From assembly GCA_011455275.1 (NCBI GenBank), contig CP015028.1, positions 1,586,911-1,650,910 of the forward strand: DNA of 64,000 bases, given 5' to 3'. Within the stretch, counting starts at the first letter, position 1. The number at the start of each line of letters is the position of its first letter. A program made the translations under genes and the position numbers. The notes below the pieces were generated by a model. The model did no database searches, was not told the origin of the DNA, and saw only the letters and a list, made by a program, of their open reading frames with translations. Below are positions 6,274 through 15,651 of the stretch, piece by piece. The stretch is from Pasteurellaceae bacterium Orientalotternb1. GTDB taxonomy: Bacteria; Pseudomonadota; Gammaproteobacteria; Enterobacterales; Pasteurellaceae.

Positions 6274-7945
6274 TCGCATCATCGCACTATTTACGCTCAG
6301 CATCACGCTGAGCGTTTGTGCTTATGCGAAAGTTGAAACCAGCCCGCTTTTTGTGCATTTATCCGATGCAATGGCTGCGGTGAAACAAAATGAAATGGCA
6401 AAATCCGAACCGTTTTTGACCGCTTTACAGCAGGAGTTTGAAGCCATTCCAAGCCACAATTCCAAGGCAGGACAAGCGGTCAGTTCCGCCTTGAATTTTG
6501 CAAAAAATTCGCCGACCTTGGAAAATTTCGAGCAGCTTTCCAAAGCGTTATACGCCTTTGAGAAAGAGCAAAATCCCATCGATTACGCCCAGCAACGCCA
6601 AAAATTCACCAAACGAGTCTCACCTGTTTATCAGCAATTGCTAAAGGCAGTGCAAGCCAATAATTTGGACGATGCACAAACCGTTTTCAAACGTTTTAAT
6701 GCGACTTGGACGACAAATGAAAAAGTGGTGCGGGAAACCAGTCTCGGACATTACGGGCAGATTGAAACAGCGATGACGTTGCTGCGAATTGCGATGCTTT
6801 CCGAACCTGCTAACTTTGCCGAAATGGAAAAACAAGCGGCCAATTTAGGGCAATCTTTAGCGGATTTTAATGCAGGAAATATATTACAGCCGCAATCTGC
6901 GGCCGCTAATGTACCAACCACCTTACCCGAAGGGATTAAGCTGCTTGAGAAAAGTTATGCCGCTTTTGAAAATAATCAACCAGAGCAAGCAAGAGCCGAC
7001 ATTACCCTATTCATTCAACAATGGGCGGTTTTTGAAGGCGAAGTTCGCACTCGTGATAGCTCACTTTACACCCGTGTAGAAAGCGATTTGCCAGTGATTA
7101 TGGTTAAAGGCAATGAGTCCGCCAACTTGAAAAAATTCCAGTTGCTCATCAATGAGTTAAATCGCTTAAACATCGCAGGCAGCTACGGCATTGTTGATGC
7201 GATGTTGGTGCTATTGCGAGAAGGTGTGGAGGCGTTGCTGATCATTATGGCATTGCTCACTACGCTCAATGCAGCTAACCAACCGAAAGCAAAACGCTGG
7301 GTTTATGCGGGGGCAGGGCTTGGCTTGTTGACGAGTATGATCGGTGCGGTCGCCTTGCAGCAGCTCTTCCCTGCTATCTCCGCAGGCAAAAACCGCGAAA
7401 TTTTAGAAGGCGGAGTAGGTGTAGTGGCGGTGGCAATGATGTTGTTTGTCGGGGCATGGCTGCACAGCAAATCGTCCATTTCGGGTTGGAAAAATTTTGT
7501 CGATAAACAGGTCAGCCAAGCGTTGCTCACGGGTAGCCTCATTCCAATATTGAGTTTGAGTTTTCTGTCGGTGTTTCGTGAAGGGGCGGAAACCATCTTG
7601 TTTTACGTTGGAATGTTGCCATTGATTTCAACGGACGATCTGTTGTTCGGCTTAGGATTGGCGTTACTGTTGCTGGCGATCATTGCCGCCTTGATGACCT
7701 TATCAAGCAAACGACTACCGATGCACCAGTTATTCAAAGTGATGACATTGTTGATTTACGCTCTCGGCTTTAAAATTCTTGGAGTCAGTATTCACGCCTT
7801 GCAGCTTACGCAAGTGCTACCCCGCCATTTACTTGATTTACCAAATGTAGAATGGATCGGTTTTTATGCCTCAATGGAAGGTATTGCCGCACAAATTATT
7901 TACCTTGCGTTAATTCCGATTGTTGCAAAATTTTTCACGAAATAG
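6230..7945 (+). CDS. efeU: FTR1-family iron permease EfeU with long N-terminal domain, 571 aa
   Basis: Inner-membrane ferrous/ferric permease. Two REGxE iron-translocation motifs are present: REGVE (330-334) and REGAE (450-454), within a C-terminal half of about seven membrane helices. Unlike E. coli EfeU (276 aa), roughly 290 residues of periplasmic sequence follow a signal-like segment ending CAYA; bacterial FTR1 proteins with such domains are known. The first ATG at 6230 lies inside efeB; a second at 6236 is equally possible. The order efeO-efeB-efeU differs from E. coli efeU-O-B. Confidence 0.9.
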   Translation: MKMITWAKPYLTKFNRIIALFTLSITLSVCAYAKVETSPLFVHLSDAMAAVKQNEMAKSEPFLTALQQEFEAIPSHNSKAGQAVSSALNFAKNSPTLENFEQLSKALYAFEKEQNPIDYAQQRQKFTKRVSPVYQQLLKAVQANNLDDAQTVFKRFNATWTTNEKVVRETSLGHYGQIETAMTLLRIAMLSEPANFAEMEKQAANLGQSLADFNAGNILQPQSAAANVPTTLPEGIKLLEKSYAAFENNQPEQARADITLFIQQWAVFEGEVRTRDSSLYTRVESDLPVIMVKGNESANLKKFQLLINELNRLNIAGSYGIVDAMLVLLREGVEALLIIMALLTTLNAANQPKAKRWVYAGAGLGLLTSMIGAVALQQLFPAISAGKNREILEGGVGVVAVAMMLFVGAWLHSKSSISGWKNFVDKQVSQALLTGSLIPILSLSFLSVFREGAETILFYVGMLPLISTDDLLFGLGLALLLLAIIAALMTLSSKRLPMHQLFKVMTLLIYALGFKILGVSIHALQLTQVLPRHLLDLPNVEWIGFYASMEGIAAQIIYLALIPIVAKFFTK

Positions 7946-7952
7946 ACCGCTT

Positions 7953-7993
7953 GTCATCCAATCTAGGGATAATTTATCCCTAGATTGGATGAC
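7953..7993. repeat. perfect 19-bp inverted repeat after efeU
   Basis: The left arm 7953-7971 (starting GTCATCCAATC) and the right arm 7975-7993 are perfectly complementary, with only ATT in the loop. It starts 8 bases after the efeU stop. It could end efe transcription, but no T run follows on the plus strand. Confidence 0.7.
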
Positions 7994-8115
7994 ATATTTA
8001 CATTTCTTACGCTTTTATTTCACCTTTTCACCGTCTTTATTTCTCAAAATTTTGACAAACATCAGCACAAAAACATAACCATTTGATTTTTATCATTTTT
8101 TAATTTTTTCCAATT

Positions 8116-8131
8116 TGTGATCTAGTTCAAA
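8116..8131 (+). promoter_or_regulatory. CRP-like site upstream of the glg operon
   Basis: TGTGA-TCTAGT-TCAAA matches the TGTGA-N6-TCACA consensus at nine of ten positions. It is 97 bases upstream of glgB in an AT-rich promoter region. CRP-cAMP activation of glycogen synthesis is established in E. coli; here it is inferred. Confidence 0.6.
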
Positions 8132-8227
8132 TTTCGCTCTTGTTTTGTAAATTCATTTTTGTTACATTTCTAATCATCATTCTTATCCATTCTTTTTTTG
8201 GATTAAGGTCTCGCAAGGAGAGCAAAA

Positions 8228-10534
8228 ATGACAGATTCTCAAAAATCCTTTCCGTTATCTGAACAAGATACACAATTCATTGAACAACTTGCTAACGGCA
8301 GATGTCGTGATCCTTTCGCTTATTTAGGCATTCACGAAATTCCAAAAGGCGTAATCATTCGAGCTTACTTGCCTGAAGCACTCAAAGTCACCCTCATCGA
8401 CCAAAATGCGAAGCCTATTGCGGTAATGGACAAAATTGATGAACGTTCTCTCTTTGTCACTGAACTGATTGGTAAAAAAACCGACTTATCCTACCGCTTG
8501 TTAGTTGAATACGCCCATACCACCATTGATATGGAAGATCCTTACCGTTTCCAAAGCCACTTTACTGATGTCGATAATTGGTACCTTTCGGAAGGCTCAC
8601 ATTTGCGTCCTTATGAAAAATTAGGGGCACATTTGGTGACGCAAAATGAGGTTGGCGGAATTCACTTCAGCTTGTGGGCACCGAATGCACAACGGGTTTC
8701 TGTGGTTGGCGATTTCAATTTCTGGGACGGTCGTCGCCACCCAATGCGTTATCACGCAACGGGTATCTGGGATATTTTCATTCCAAATGCAAAAAAAAAT
8801 ACACTCTATAAATTTGAGATTTTAGATAAAAATGGGCAGCTTCGTTTGAAATCTGACCCTTATGCGTTCTCCGCACAATTCCGCCCAGATACTGCCTCGG
8901 TGGCATCGGGCTTGCCTGCGATGGTAGAGCCAAACGAAGCACGTCGCAAAGCAAATGATCCTGACCAGCCGATTTCGATTTATGAAGTACATCTCGGTTC
9001 GTGGCGGCGTAATTTAGAGAATAATTACTGGCTCAATTACGATGAAATTGCCGATGAACTGATTCCTTATGTAAAAGAAATGGGCTTCACGCACATTGAA
9101 TTATTGCCTGTTTCTGAATTTCCGTTCGATGGCTCTTGGGGCTATCAGCCAACGGGGATCTACGCCCCAACCAGCCGTTTTGGTTCGCCAGATGGGCTAC
9201 GTTCACTAATTCGCAAAGCTCACGATGCAGGCATTAACGTGATTTTAGACTGGGTGGTGGGGCATTTCCCAACAGATGAACACGGCTTAGGCTATTTTGA
9301 CGGCACACACCTTTACGAACATGCTGATCCAAAAGAAGGTTATCACCAAGACTGGAATACACTAATTTTCAACTACGGTCGTCACGAAGTGCAAAACTAT
9401 TTGTGCGGCAATGCGTTGTATTGGATTGAGCGTTTTGGCATTGATGCGTTGCGGGTGGATGCGGTGGCATCGATGATTTATCGTGATTACTCGCGTAAAG
9501 ATGGTGAATGGATCCCAAACAAATACGGTGGTCGTGAAAATTTAGAAGCGATTAATTTCTTACGCAACACCAACAAAATGTTGGGCGAGCAAGGGCATCG
9601 TGGGACAACGATTGCGGAAGAATCCACTTCCTTTGCGGGCGTAACCCACGCAGTCGATAACAATGGTTTGGGCTTCGATTATAAATGGAATATGGGCTGG
9701 ATGAACGATACCTTGCGTTATATGAGCACCGATCCTATCCATCGTAAATATCATCATAGCTTGATGACCTTCGGGATGATGTACCAATATAGCGAAAAAT
9801 TTATGTTGCCAATTTCCCACGATGAAGTAGTACATGGTAAAGGCTCAATGCTCGGCAAAATGCCTGGTGATTGCTGGCAAAAATTTGCGAACTTGCGGGC
9901 ATATTACGGCTATATGTGGGGCTACCCAGGTAAGAAATTGCTATTTATGGGTAATGAATTTGCTCAAGGCCGTGAATGGAATTTTGAACAAAGTCTTGAT
10001 TGGTTCTTGCTCAATGAAGAAGAAGGTGGTGGTTGGCACAAAGGTATGCTCAACTGGGTGCGTGATCTCAACCATCTCTACACGAAAACCGCAGCACTCT
10101 ATGAACTCGACTATTCCCCTGAAGGTTTTGAATGGTTGGTGGTGGATGACTACGAAAATTCGGTTTTCGCCTTTGAACGTAAAGCGAAAAACGGCAACAG
10201 CATTATTGTAGTAAGCAACTTTACCCCTGTTGCTCGCCACGATTATCGCATCGGCGTACACGACCAAGCGAACTACAAAGAAGTGCTCAATTCCGACTCC
10301 GTTTACTATATGGGCAGCAATGAAGGTAACTTCGGCGTGATACGTTGTGAAGAAATCGAATCGCACAATAAACCGTACTCGATCAGCCTCACCTTGCCAC
10401 CACTTTCTACGCTCTTTATTGTGAAAGAAAATGTGATGAAAAAAGCGGAAAAGGCGGAGAAAGTCGAAAAAGTAGTGACAAAACCGAAAACCGCAGCAAA
10501 GAAAACCACAAAACCTAAAACAAAGAAAAAGTAA
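8228..10534 (+). CDS. glgB: 1,4-alpha-glucan branching enzyme GlgB with basic tail, 768 aa
   Basis: Transfers glucan chains to make alpha-1,6 branches in glycogen. It has an N-terminal carbohydrate-binding domain, a GH13 barrel and a C-terminal beta domain. Catalytic residues: D411 (in LRVDAV), E464 (in IAEES) and D532 (in SHDEVVHGK). The enzyme normally ends near residue 730; here residues 735-768 form an added tail with 14 lysines in 34 residues, rich in A, T, E and P. AGGAG precedes the ATG. First gene of glgB-X-C-A. Confidence 0.96.
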   Translation: MTDSQKSFPLSEQDTQFIEQLANGRCRDPFAYLGIHEIPKGVIIRAYLPEALKVTLIDQNAKPIAVMDKIDERSLFVTELIGKKTDLSYRLLVEYAHTTIDMEDPYRFQSHFTDVDNWYLSEGSHLRPYEKLGAHLVTQNEVGGIHFSLWAPNAQRVSVVGDFNFWDGRRHPMRYHATGIWDIFIPNAKKNTLYKFEILDKNGQLRLKSDPYAFSAQFRPDTASVASGLPAMVEPNEARRKANDPDQPISIYEVHLGSWRRNLENNYWLNYDEIADELIPYVKEMGFTHIELLPVSEFPFDGSWGYQPTGIYAPTSRFGSPDGLRSLIRKAHDAGINVILDWVVGHFPTDEHGLGYFDGTHLYEHADPKEGYHQDWNTLIFNYGRHEVQNYLCGNALYWIERFGIDALRVDAVASMIYRDYSRKDGEWIPNKYGGRENLEAINFLRNTNKMLGEQGHRGTTIAEESTSFAGVTHAVDNNGLGFDYKWNMGWMNDTLRYMSTDPIHRKYHHSLMTFGMMYQYSEKFMLPISHDEVVHGKGSMLGKMPGDCWQKFANLRAYYGYMWGYPGKKLLFMGNEFAQGREWNFEQSLDWFLLNEEEGGGWHKGMLNWVRDLNHLYTKTAALYELDYSPEGFEWLVVDDYENSVFAFERKAKNGNSIIVVSNFTPVARHDYRIGVHDQANYKEVLNSDSVYYMGSNEGNFGVIRCEEIESHNKPYSISLTLPPLSTLFIVKENVMKKAEKAEKVEKVVTKPKTAAKKTTKPKTKKK

Positions 10535-10541
10535 GATGTTA

Positions 10542-10563
10542 GGGCGGATCTGCCTGTCCGCCC
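10542..10563 (+). terminator. GC-rich hairpin between glgB and glgX
   Basis: GGGCGGA (10542-10548) pairs with TCCGCCC (10557-10563) across an 8-base loop. No strong T run follows, so it may be an mRNA-stability element or a weak attenuator inside the operon. An uptake signal follows in the same 161-base gap. Confidence 0.4.
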
Positions 10564-10695
10564 AAAATTGTGCCATTTTTGTGGGCGACCACATAGTTCC
10601 CCCTAAAAATGCACTACAAGCGGTCACTTTTTCAGAAAATTTTGCAAATGTTTTGGGTGGTATCCCAACAAACCTAGCAGTACCACGGGATTTTT

Positions 10696-12669
10696 ATGCA
10701 GTATTTAACTGGCAGAGCCTATCCACTTGGCAGCCAATTGATGAATTTTAATGGAGAGCAAGGCGTTAATTTCGCCCTTTTCTCTCGTAAAGCTACCAAA
10801 GTTGAACTTTGCATTTTTACCGAACAAGGCGAAATACGCCTGCCGATGATCAAAAACGATGATGTTTGGCACTTATTTGTTATCGGATTGGCCGCTGGTA
10901 CCGAATATGGCTATCGGGTGTACGGCGAAGTGAATGAAGCATTGGGGGATTTGTTCAATCCACAAAAATTGCTGGTTGATCCCTATGCTAAGAAAATTAT
11001 CGGCACGCCTGATTTAAGCTGCGATGAAAAACGGGCGTGGTTCTTCTGGAATGATGAGCGAGATAATGCTCATCTTGTCCCAAAATCTGTGGTGGTCGAT
11101 ACTACATTTGATTGGCAAGGAGTTGAACAACCACATACGCCTTGGGCAGAGACGGTAATTTACGAAACGCAAGTCAAAGGCTTTAGTAAATTAAACCCTA
11201 AGCTGCCGCCTGAAATTGCAGGCACTTTTGCGGGTTTGGCTCACCCTGATTCCATTAACCATTTGAAAATATTGGGGATTACGGCGGTTGAGTTGCTACC
11301 AGTGAGTTATCACATTGATGAACCGCATCTACAAAAAATCGGGTTAGTGAACTACTGGGGCTACAATGTACTTGGGCATTTTGCTGTCGATCCCGTGTTG
11401 GCGGCAAACAAACAAAACCCACTCAATGAATTCAAGCAAATGGTGAAAACCTTGCACCAAAACGGCATTGAGGTAATTTTAGATGTGGTGTTTAACCATA
11501 CTGCTGAAGCAGGCAAAGATGGCCCGATACTCTCGCAACGAGGGATTGATAACAGTGCATATTACTGGCTCAATGAACAAGGTGATTATCACAACTGGAG
11601 CGGCTGCGGTAATTCTCTCGATGTGAATAGTGAAAACCACGTACTACGTTGGGTAATTGATTGCTTGAGTTACTGGGTGGAAGAATGCCAAGTCGATGGC
11701 TTCCGTTTCGATCTCGGAGCGACTTTAGGTCGAACACCGAGTTTTGAGCAAAAAGCCGCATTTTTCACTGCCATTGCAGCTCACTCAAGTTTAGCCAATG
11801 TGAAAATGATCGCAGAACCTTGGGACATCGGGCTAGGTGGTTATCAAGTCGGCGGGTTCCCGAAACCATTTGCTGAATGGAATGACCACTACCGCGACCA
11901 AATGAGAGAATTTTTCCTGACTGCAAGCGGTAAGTTAAGCGACTTTGTTTGCAAATTTGCAGGCAGTGATACCACCTTCGGCTATAACCGCTTGCCGAAC
12001 AGCAGCATCAATTTTATTACTGCCCACGATGGTTTCACTCTGCAAGATCTGGTGAGTTATAACGAAAAACACAACCACGCCAATGGCGAGCAAAATCGAG
12101 ATGGACACGCCCACAATTTAAGCCATAACTTTGGCATAGAAGGCAAAACGGATAACCCTAAAGTGCTTGCTAAACGAGATGCGGCACGCCGTGCATTATT
12201 AGCGGTGATGTTGCTTTCTGCAGGTACACCAATGCTACTGGCGGGCGATGAATTAGGACATAGCCAACAAGGAAACAACAACAGCTATTGCCAAGACAAT
12301 ACAATCACTTGGATCGACTGGGCAAACGCAGATCAAGCTCTTATCAATTACACGGCAGAGCTGATTGCATTGCGAAAAGAAATTCCTTGCTTAACGGCAA
12401 ATCAGTGGTGGGATAGCTCGGTAGTACAATGGCTGAAAGCCGATAGCAACCCAATTGCCAATGGCGACTGGCACAATGAGCAAATTCGCACCCTGCAAAT
12501 TCAACTGAATAATGATTGGCTGATTTTGATCAACAGTGATCAATCGCCACACGAATTTTTACTTCCAAGCGGGCAGTGGCAAGTTCGTTTGGGCTTAGAA
12601 AAGGCAACGCTGACGACGCCTGCGGTTACTCTTGATTATGGAGTATGCGTCCTTCAACGATATTCTTAA
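10696..12669 (+). CDS. glgX: glycogen debranching enzyme GlgX, 657 aa
   Basis: Hydrolyses alpha-1,6 branch points of limit dextrins. The GH13 isoamylase-type motifs are present: DVVFNHTAE, then the nucleophile D339 in GFRFDLGATL, acid E374 in IAEPWD and D445 in TAHDGFTL. Length matches the usual 650-660 residues. The ribosome site is weak (GGGA). It lies between glgB and glgC in the standard Pasteurellaceae order, and its stop is 23 bases before the glgC start. Confidence 0.95.
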   Translation: MQYLTGRAYPLGSQLMNFNGEQGVNFALFSRKATKVELCIFTEQGEIRLPMIKNDDVWHLFVIGLAAGTEYGYRVYGEVNEALGDLFNPQKLLVDPYAKKIIGTPDLSCDEKRAWFFWNDERDNAHLVPKSVVVDTTFDWQGVEQPHTPWAETVIYETQVKGFSKLNPKLPPEIAGTFAGLAHPDSINHLKILGITAVELLPVSYHIDEPHLQKIGLVNYWGYNVLGHFAVDPVLAANKQNPLNEFKQMVKTLHQNGIEVILDVVFNHTAEAGKDGPILSQRGIDNSAYYWLNEQGDYHNWSGCGNSLDVNSENHVLRWVIDCLSYWVEECQVDGFRFDLGATLGRTPSFEQKAAFFTAIAAHSSLANVKMIAEPWDIGLGGYQVGGFPKPFAEWNDHYRDQMREFFLTASGKLSDFVCKFAGSDTTFGYNRLPNSSINFITAHDGFTLQDLVSYNEKHNHANGEQNRDGHAHNLSHNFGIEGKTDNPKVLAKRDAARRALLAVMLLSAGTPMLLAGDELGHSQQGNNNSYCQDNTITWIDWANADQALINYTAELIALRKEIPCLTANQWWDSSVVQWLKADSNPIANGDWHNEQIRTLQIQLNNDWLILINSDQSPHEFLLPSGQWQVRLGLEKATLTTPAVTLDYGVCVLQRYS

Positions 12670-12692
12670 TTTTTCAATTCGGAGATAACAAT

Positions 12693-13985
12693 ATGTTAAA
12701 ACAGGAAGCCAACACAGACAGACGTAATCTTACCGCACAAACTTTAGTCTTGATTCTAGCTGGTGGTCGAGGTTCTCGCTTATATGAACTTACCGACAAA
12801 CGTGCCAAACCCGCAGTGTACTTTGGTGGTAGCCGTCGTATTATCGACTTTGCGTTATCCAACTGCATCAACTCAAACTTGCTAAAAGTAGGCGTAGTGA
12901 CGCAATATGCAGCACATTCATTACTTCGCCACTTGCAACGTGGTTGGTCGTTCTTACCTTATGAACGTAATCAATATATTGATATGTTGCCCGCTCGCCA
13001 ACAGCTTGACGAAAACACGTGGTATCGTGGCACTGCTGATGCAGTATTCCAAAATATGGAAATTATGAAATCGCACTATCGTCCGAAATACGTCATCATT
13101 TTGGCAGGCGACCACATCTACAAAATGAACTACAACAAAATGTTGGAAGATCATGTCGATTCAGGGGCAAAATGTACCGTAGGTTGTATCGAAGTGCCGC
13201 GTGAACAAGCAACCGAATTTGGCGTGATGGCAGTAAATGAAAAACTCAAAGTGAAAGCTTTCGTGGAAAAACCAGCGGATCCACCAGCAATGCCAGATAA
13301 ACCAGAATCTTCATTAGCATCAATGGGTATCTATGTTTTCGATGCTGATTACCTCTATGAAATGCTCGAAAATGAAGTGTCAAATCCAGATACTTCACAC
13401 GATTTCGGTAAAGACATCATTCCAAAAGCCGTTGAACAAGGTGTGATTTACGCTCACCCATTTGAGCGTTCTTGTGAAGGTCGCAACACTACTGGCACCA
13501 TTTACTGGCGTGATGTGGGTACGATCGACAGCTACTGGTCCGCTCATATGGATCTCGTTAGCGAACGTCCACAGCTCGATCTTTATGATGAGTCTTGGCC
13601 AATTCACGGTCGTCCGCAACAAACCGCACCTGCTCGTTTCTTCTATAAAAAAGCCCGTGCACATACCTTGGATAACTCCTTGATTGCGGGCGGCTGTATC
13701 ATCACCGATGCGGAAATCAGTAACTCGGTACTATTCAACCGTGTTACCGTTAATGAAGACAGTGTGATCGAACAAGCAGTGATCTTGCCACAGGTACATA
13801 TCGGTAAAAACTGCGTAATCAAAAAAGCCGTTATCGACCGCCACTGTGATATTCCAGATGGCTTGAAGATCGGGGTTGATCCTGAGCAAGATGCGAAATA
13901 CTTCCGCATCAGCAAAGGTGGCGTAGTGCTCGTTTGCCAAAAAATGCTAAACAAATGGGTACAAGATCATTCTAAAGCGGAATAA
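12693..13985 (+). CDS. glgC: glucose-1-phosphate adenylyltransferase GlgC, 430 aa
   Basis: Makes ADP-glucose, the committed step of bacterial glycogen synthesis. The nucleotide-binding motif LAGGRGSRLYELTDKRAKP is near residues 21-39, and a left-handed beta-helix domain is at the C-terminus. The start at 12693 follows GGAGA by 7 bases and gives the family length; the open frame back to 12645 overlaps glgX and adds 16 unrelated residues. Confidence 0.96.
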   Translation: MLKQEANTDRRNLTAQTLVLILAGGRGSRLYELTDKRAKPAVYFGGSRRIIDFALSNCINSNLLKVGVVTQYAAHSLLRHLQRGWSFLPYERNQYIDMLPARQQLDENTWYRGTADAVFQNMEIMKSHYRPKYVIILAGDHIYKMNYNKMLEDHVDSGAKCTVGCIEVPREQATEFGVMAVNEKLKVKAFVEKPADPPAMPDKPESSLASMGIYVFDADYLYEMLENEVSNPDTSHDFGKDIIPKAVEQGVIYAHPFERSCEGRNTTGTIYWRDVGTIDSYWSAHMDLVSERPQLDLYDESWPIHGRPQQTAPARFFYKKARAHTLDNSLIAGGCIITDAEISNSVLFNRVTVNEDSVIEQAVILPQVHIGKNCVIKKAVIDRHCDIPDGLKIGVDPEQDAKYFRISKGGVVLVCQKMLNKWVQDHSKAE

Positions 13986-13991
13986 GACTAC

Positions 13992-14014
13992 TCTGCCCCT
14001 GCAATCGGGGCAGA
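13992..14014 (+). terminator. hairpin between glgC and glgA
   Basis: TCTGCCCC (13992-13999) pairs with GGGGCAGA (14007-14014), an 8-bp GC-rich stem followed by ATTATTT. It may partly terminate or separate glgC and glgA mRNA. An uptake signal follows at once. Confidence 0.5.
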
Positions 14015-14072
14015 ATTATTTACTACAAGCGGTAAGATCCGCTTCGTTTTTTGCAAATACTGGTAATTCAAA

Positions 14073-15506
14073 ATGAAAATTTTACATATTTGCTCGGAAA
14101 TGTACCCGCTTGTTAAAACGGGCGGCTTGGCAGACGTATTAGGTGCGTTGCCTTATGCCCAACAAGCTGCGGGGAATGATGTTCGAGTTATTCTTCCTTA
14201 CTATCCGCAAGTGGCGGAGAAACTAGGCGAAACAGTGGAAGTCGCCACTATCGGTACTTTTGCAGGCGTGGTTACGCTGCGTTTTGCGTATCTCAACGGC
14301 TTAGGCGTTTATGTCATTGATGCCCCGCATCTTTACGCCCGCCGTTTGCCATATTACGATGACAATTACAACGACTATATGGATAACTACAAACGCTTTG
14401 CGTTGCTAAGCTATTTAGGGGCACAGTTATCCGAAGGGTTAGATCACTGGTGGGGACGTGCCGACGTGTTGCACGCTCACGACTGGCAAGCGGGTTTGGC
14501 GTGTGCCTACCTGAAAAGCTGGAACAGTCCAGTGAAAAGTGTATTCACTATTCACAACATCGCCTACCCAGGTCGCTTCCAAGCCTACCATTTAAGCGAA
14601 CTCGGCTTGCCTTGGCACTTCTTCTCGCCAGATGGCTTAGAGTTTTACGGCGAAATTTCCTATCTCAAAGCAGGGATTTTTTATGCCGATCGCGTGACTA
14701 CCGTTAGCCCAACTTACGCAAAAGAAATTTGCGAACAGATAGCAGGTGGCGGAATGCACGGCTTATTACAAACTCGCCAAGCCCAAGGTAGATTACGTGG
14801 CATTCTAAACGGCGTAGATGAAACCGTATGGAACCCAGAAAGCGATCCAAATATCGTCGCTAACTACCGCCCAAACTATATGCACGGCAAAGCGAAAAAC
14901 AAAGCCGAATTGCAACGCTATTTTAATTTACCAGAAGAAAAAGAGGCGTTGTTATTTGTGATGGTAACTCGCTTAACTGAGCAAAAAGGGGCGGACTTCT
15001 TATTGATGAAAATTGATGAGATGATGCAGCACAATGTGCAGTTAGTCGTACTCGGCAGTGGCTCACCTGAATTGGAGTGGTATTTAAAAGAAGCCCAAGC
15101 TCGCTATCCGCACAAAATTGGTGTGAAAATCGGCTATGATGAAGCCCTTTCGCACCAAATTATTGCGGGCGGTGATGTGATTTTAGTTCCAAGTCGCTTC
15201 GAGCCTTGCGGCTTAACTCAACTTTACGGCTTGAAATACGGCACTTTGCCACTTGTGCGTGAAACTGGCGGTTTAGCCGATACGGTAACCGATAGCTGCA
15301 AAGAGAGCATCGAAAACCGCACAGCAACAGGTTTTGTGTTCAAATACCCTGATGCCGACAGTTTCTACGATGCCGTTACCCGAGCAATCAACCTTTGGCA
15401 GAAACAGAAACTCTGGTCAAGCGTACGCCAAAACGCTCTCGCCCAAGACTTCGGCTGGGGCAAAGTCGCCGAGCAGTATCAGGGGCTATATCACGAAATG
15501 GTGTAG
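14073..15506 (+). CDS. glgA: glycogen synthase GlgA, 477 aa
   Basis: GT5 glycosyltransferase that extends glycogen from ADP-glucose. The ADP-glucose loop KTGGLADVLGALP is at residues about 15-27. The C-terminal domain carries PSRFEPCGLTQLYG and the ETGGLADTV motif. Length is normal (477). The start lies 87 bases after the glgC stop, past a hairpin and an uptake signal. The expected glgP does not follow; a converging uptake-signal pair and guaB come next. Confidence 0.96.
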   Translation: MKILHICSEMYPLVKTGGLADVLGALPYAQQAAGNDVRVILPYYPQVAEKLGETVEVATIGTFAGVVTLRFAYLNGLGVYVIDAPHLYARRLPYYDDNYNDYMDNYKRFALLSYLGAQLSEGLDHWWGRADVLHAHDWQAGLACAYLKSWNSPVKSVFTIHNIAYPGRFQAYHLSELGLPWHFFSPDGLEFYGEISYLKAGIFYADRVTTVSPTYAKEICEQIAGGGMHGLLQTRQAQGRLRGILNGVDETVWNPESDPNIVANYRPNYMHGKAKNKAELQRYFNLPEEKEALLFVMVTRLTEQKGADFLLMKIDEMMQHNVQLVVLGSGSPELEWYLKEAQARYPHKIGVKIGYDEALSHQIIAGGDVILVPSRFEPCGLTQLYGLKYGTLPLVRETGGLADTVTDSCKESIENRTATGFVFKYPDADSFYDAVTRAINLWQKQKLWSSVRQNALAQDFGWGKVAEQYQGLYHEMV

Positions 15507-15510
15507 CTAT

Positions 15511-15570
15511 TACAAGCGGTCAGATCCGACCAAAATTTTGCAAAAAATTATGCGGATCTGACCGCTTGTA
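15511..15570. terminator. inverted pair of uptake signals forming a hairpin
   Basis: TACAAGCGGTCAGATCCG (15511-15528) is perfectly complementary to 15553-15570, an 18-bp stem with a 24-base loop containing AAAATTTTGCAAA. It follows glgA and precedes guaB. Paired uptake signals used as terminators are known in Pasteurellaceae. Confidence 0.7.
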
Positions 15571-15651
15571 AATTTACAACTTGCGTAAACATCTGTATAA
15601 TCCGCCCGCAATTTTTCCAACTTAATTTTGAAACAAAAAGGAACTATTGCG

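Noticed and set aside
9941-10627. 228-residue minus-strand frame across the glgB 3' end
   Set aside because: It is antisense to well-supported glgB and has a Phe/Cys-rich composition typical of reversed coding sequence.
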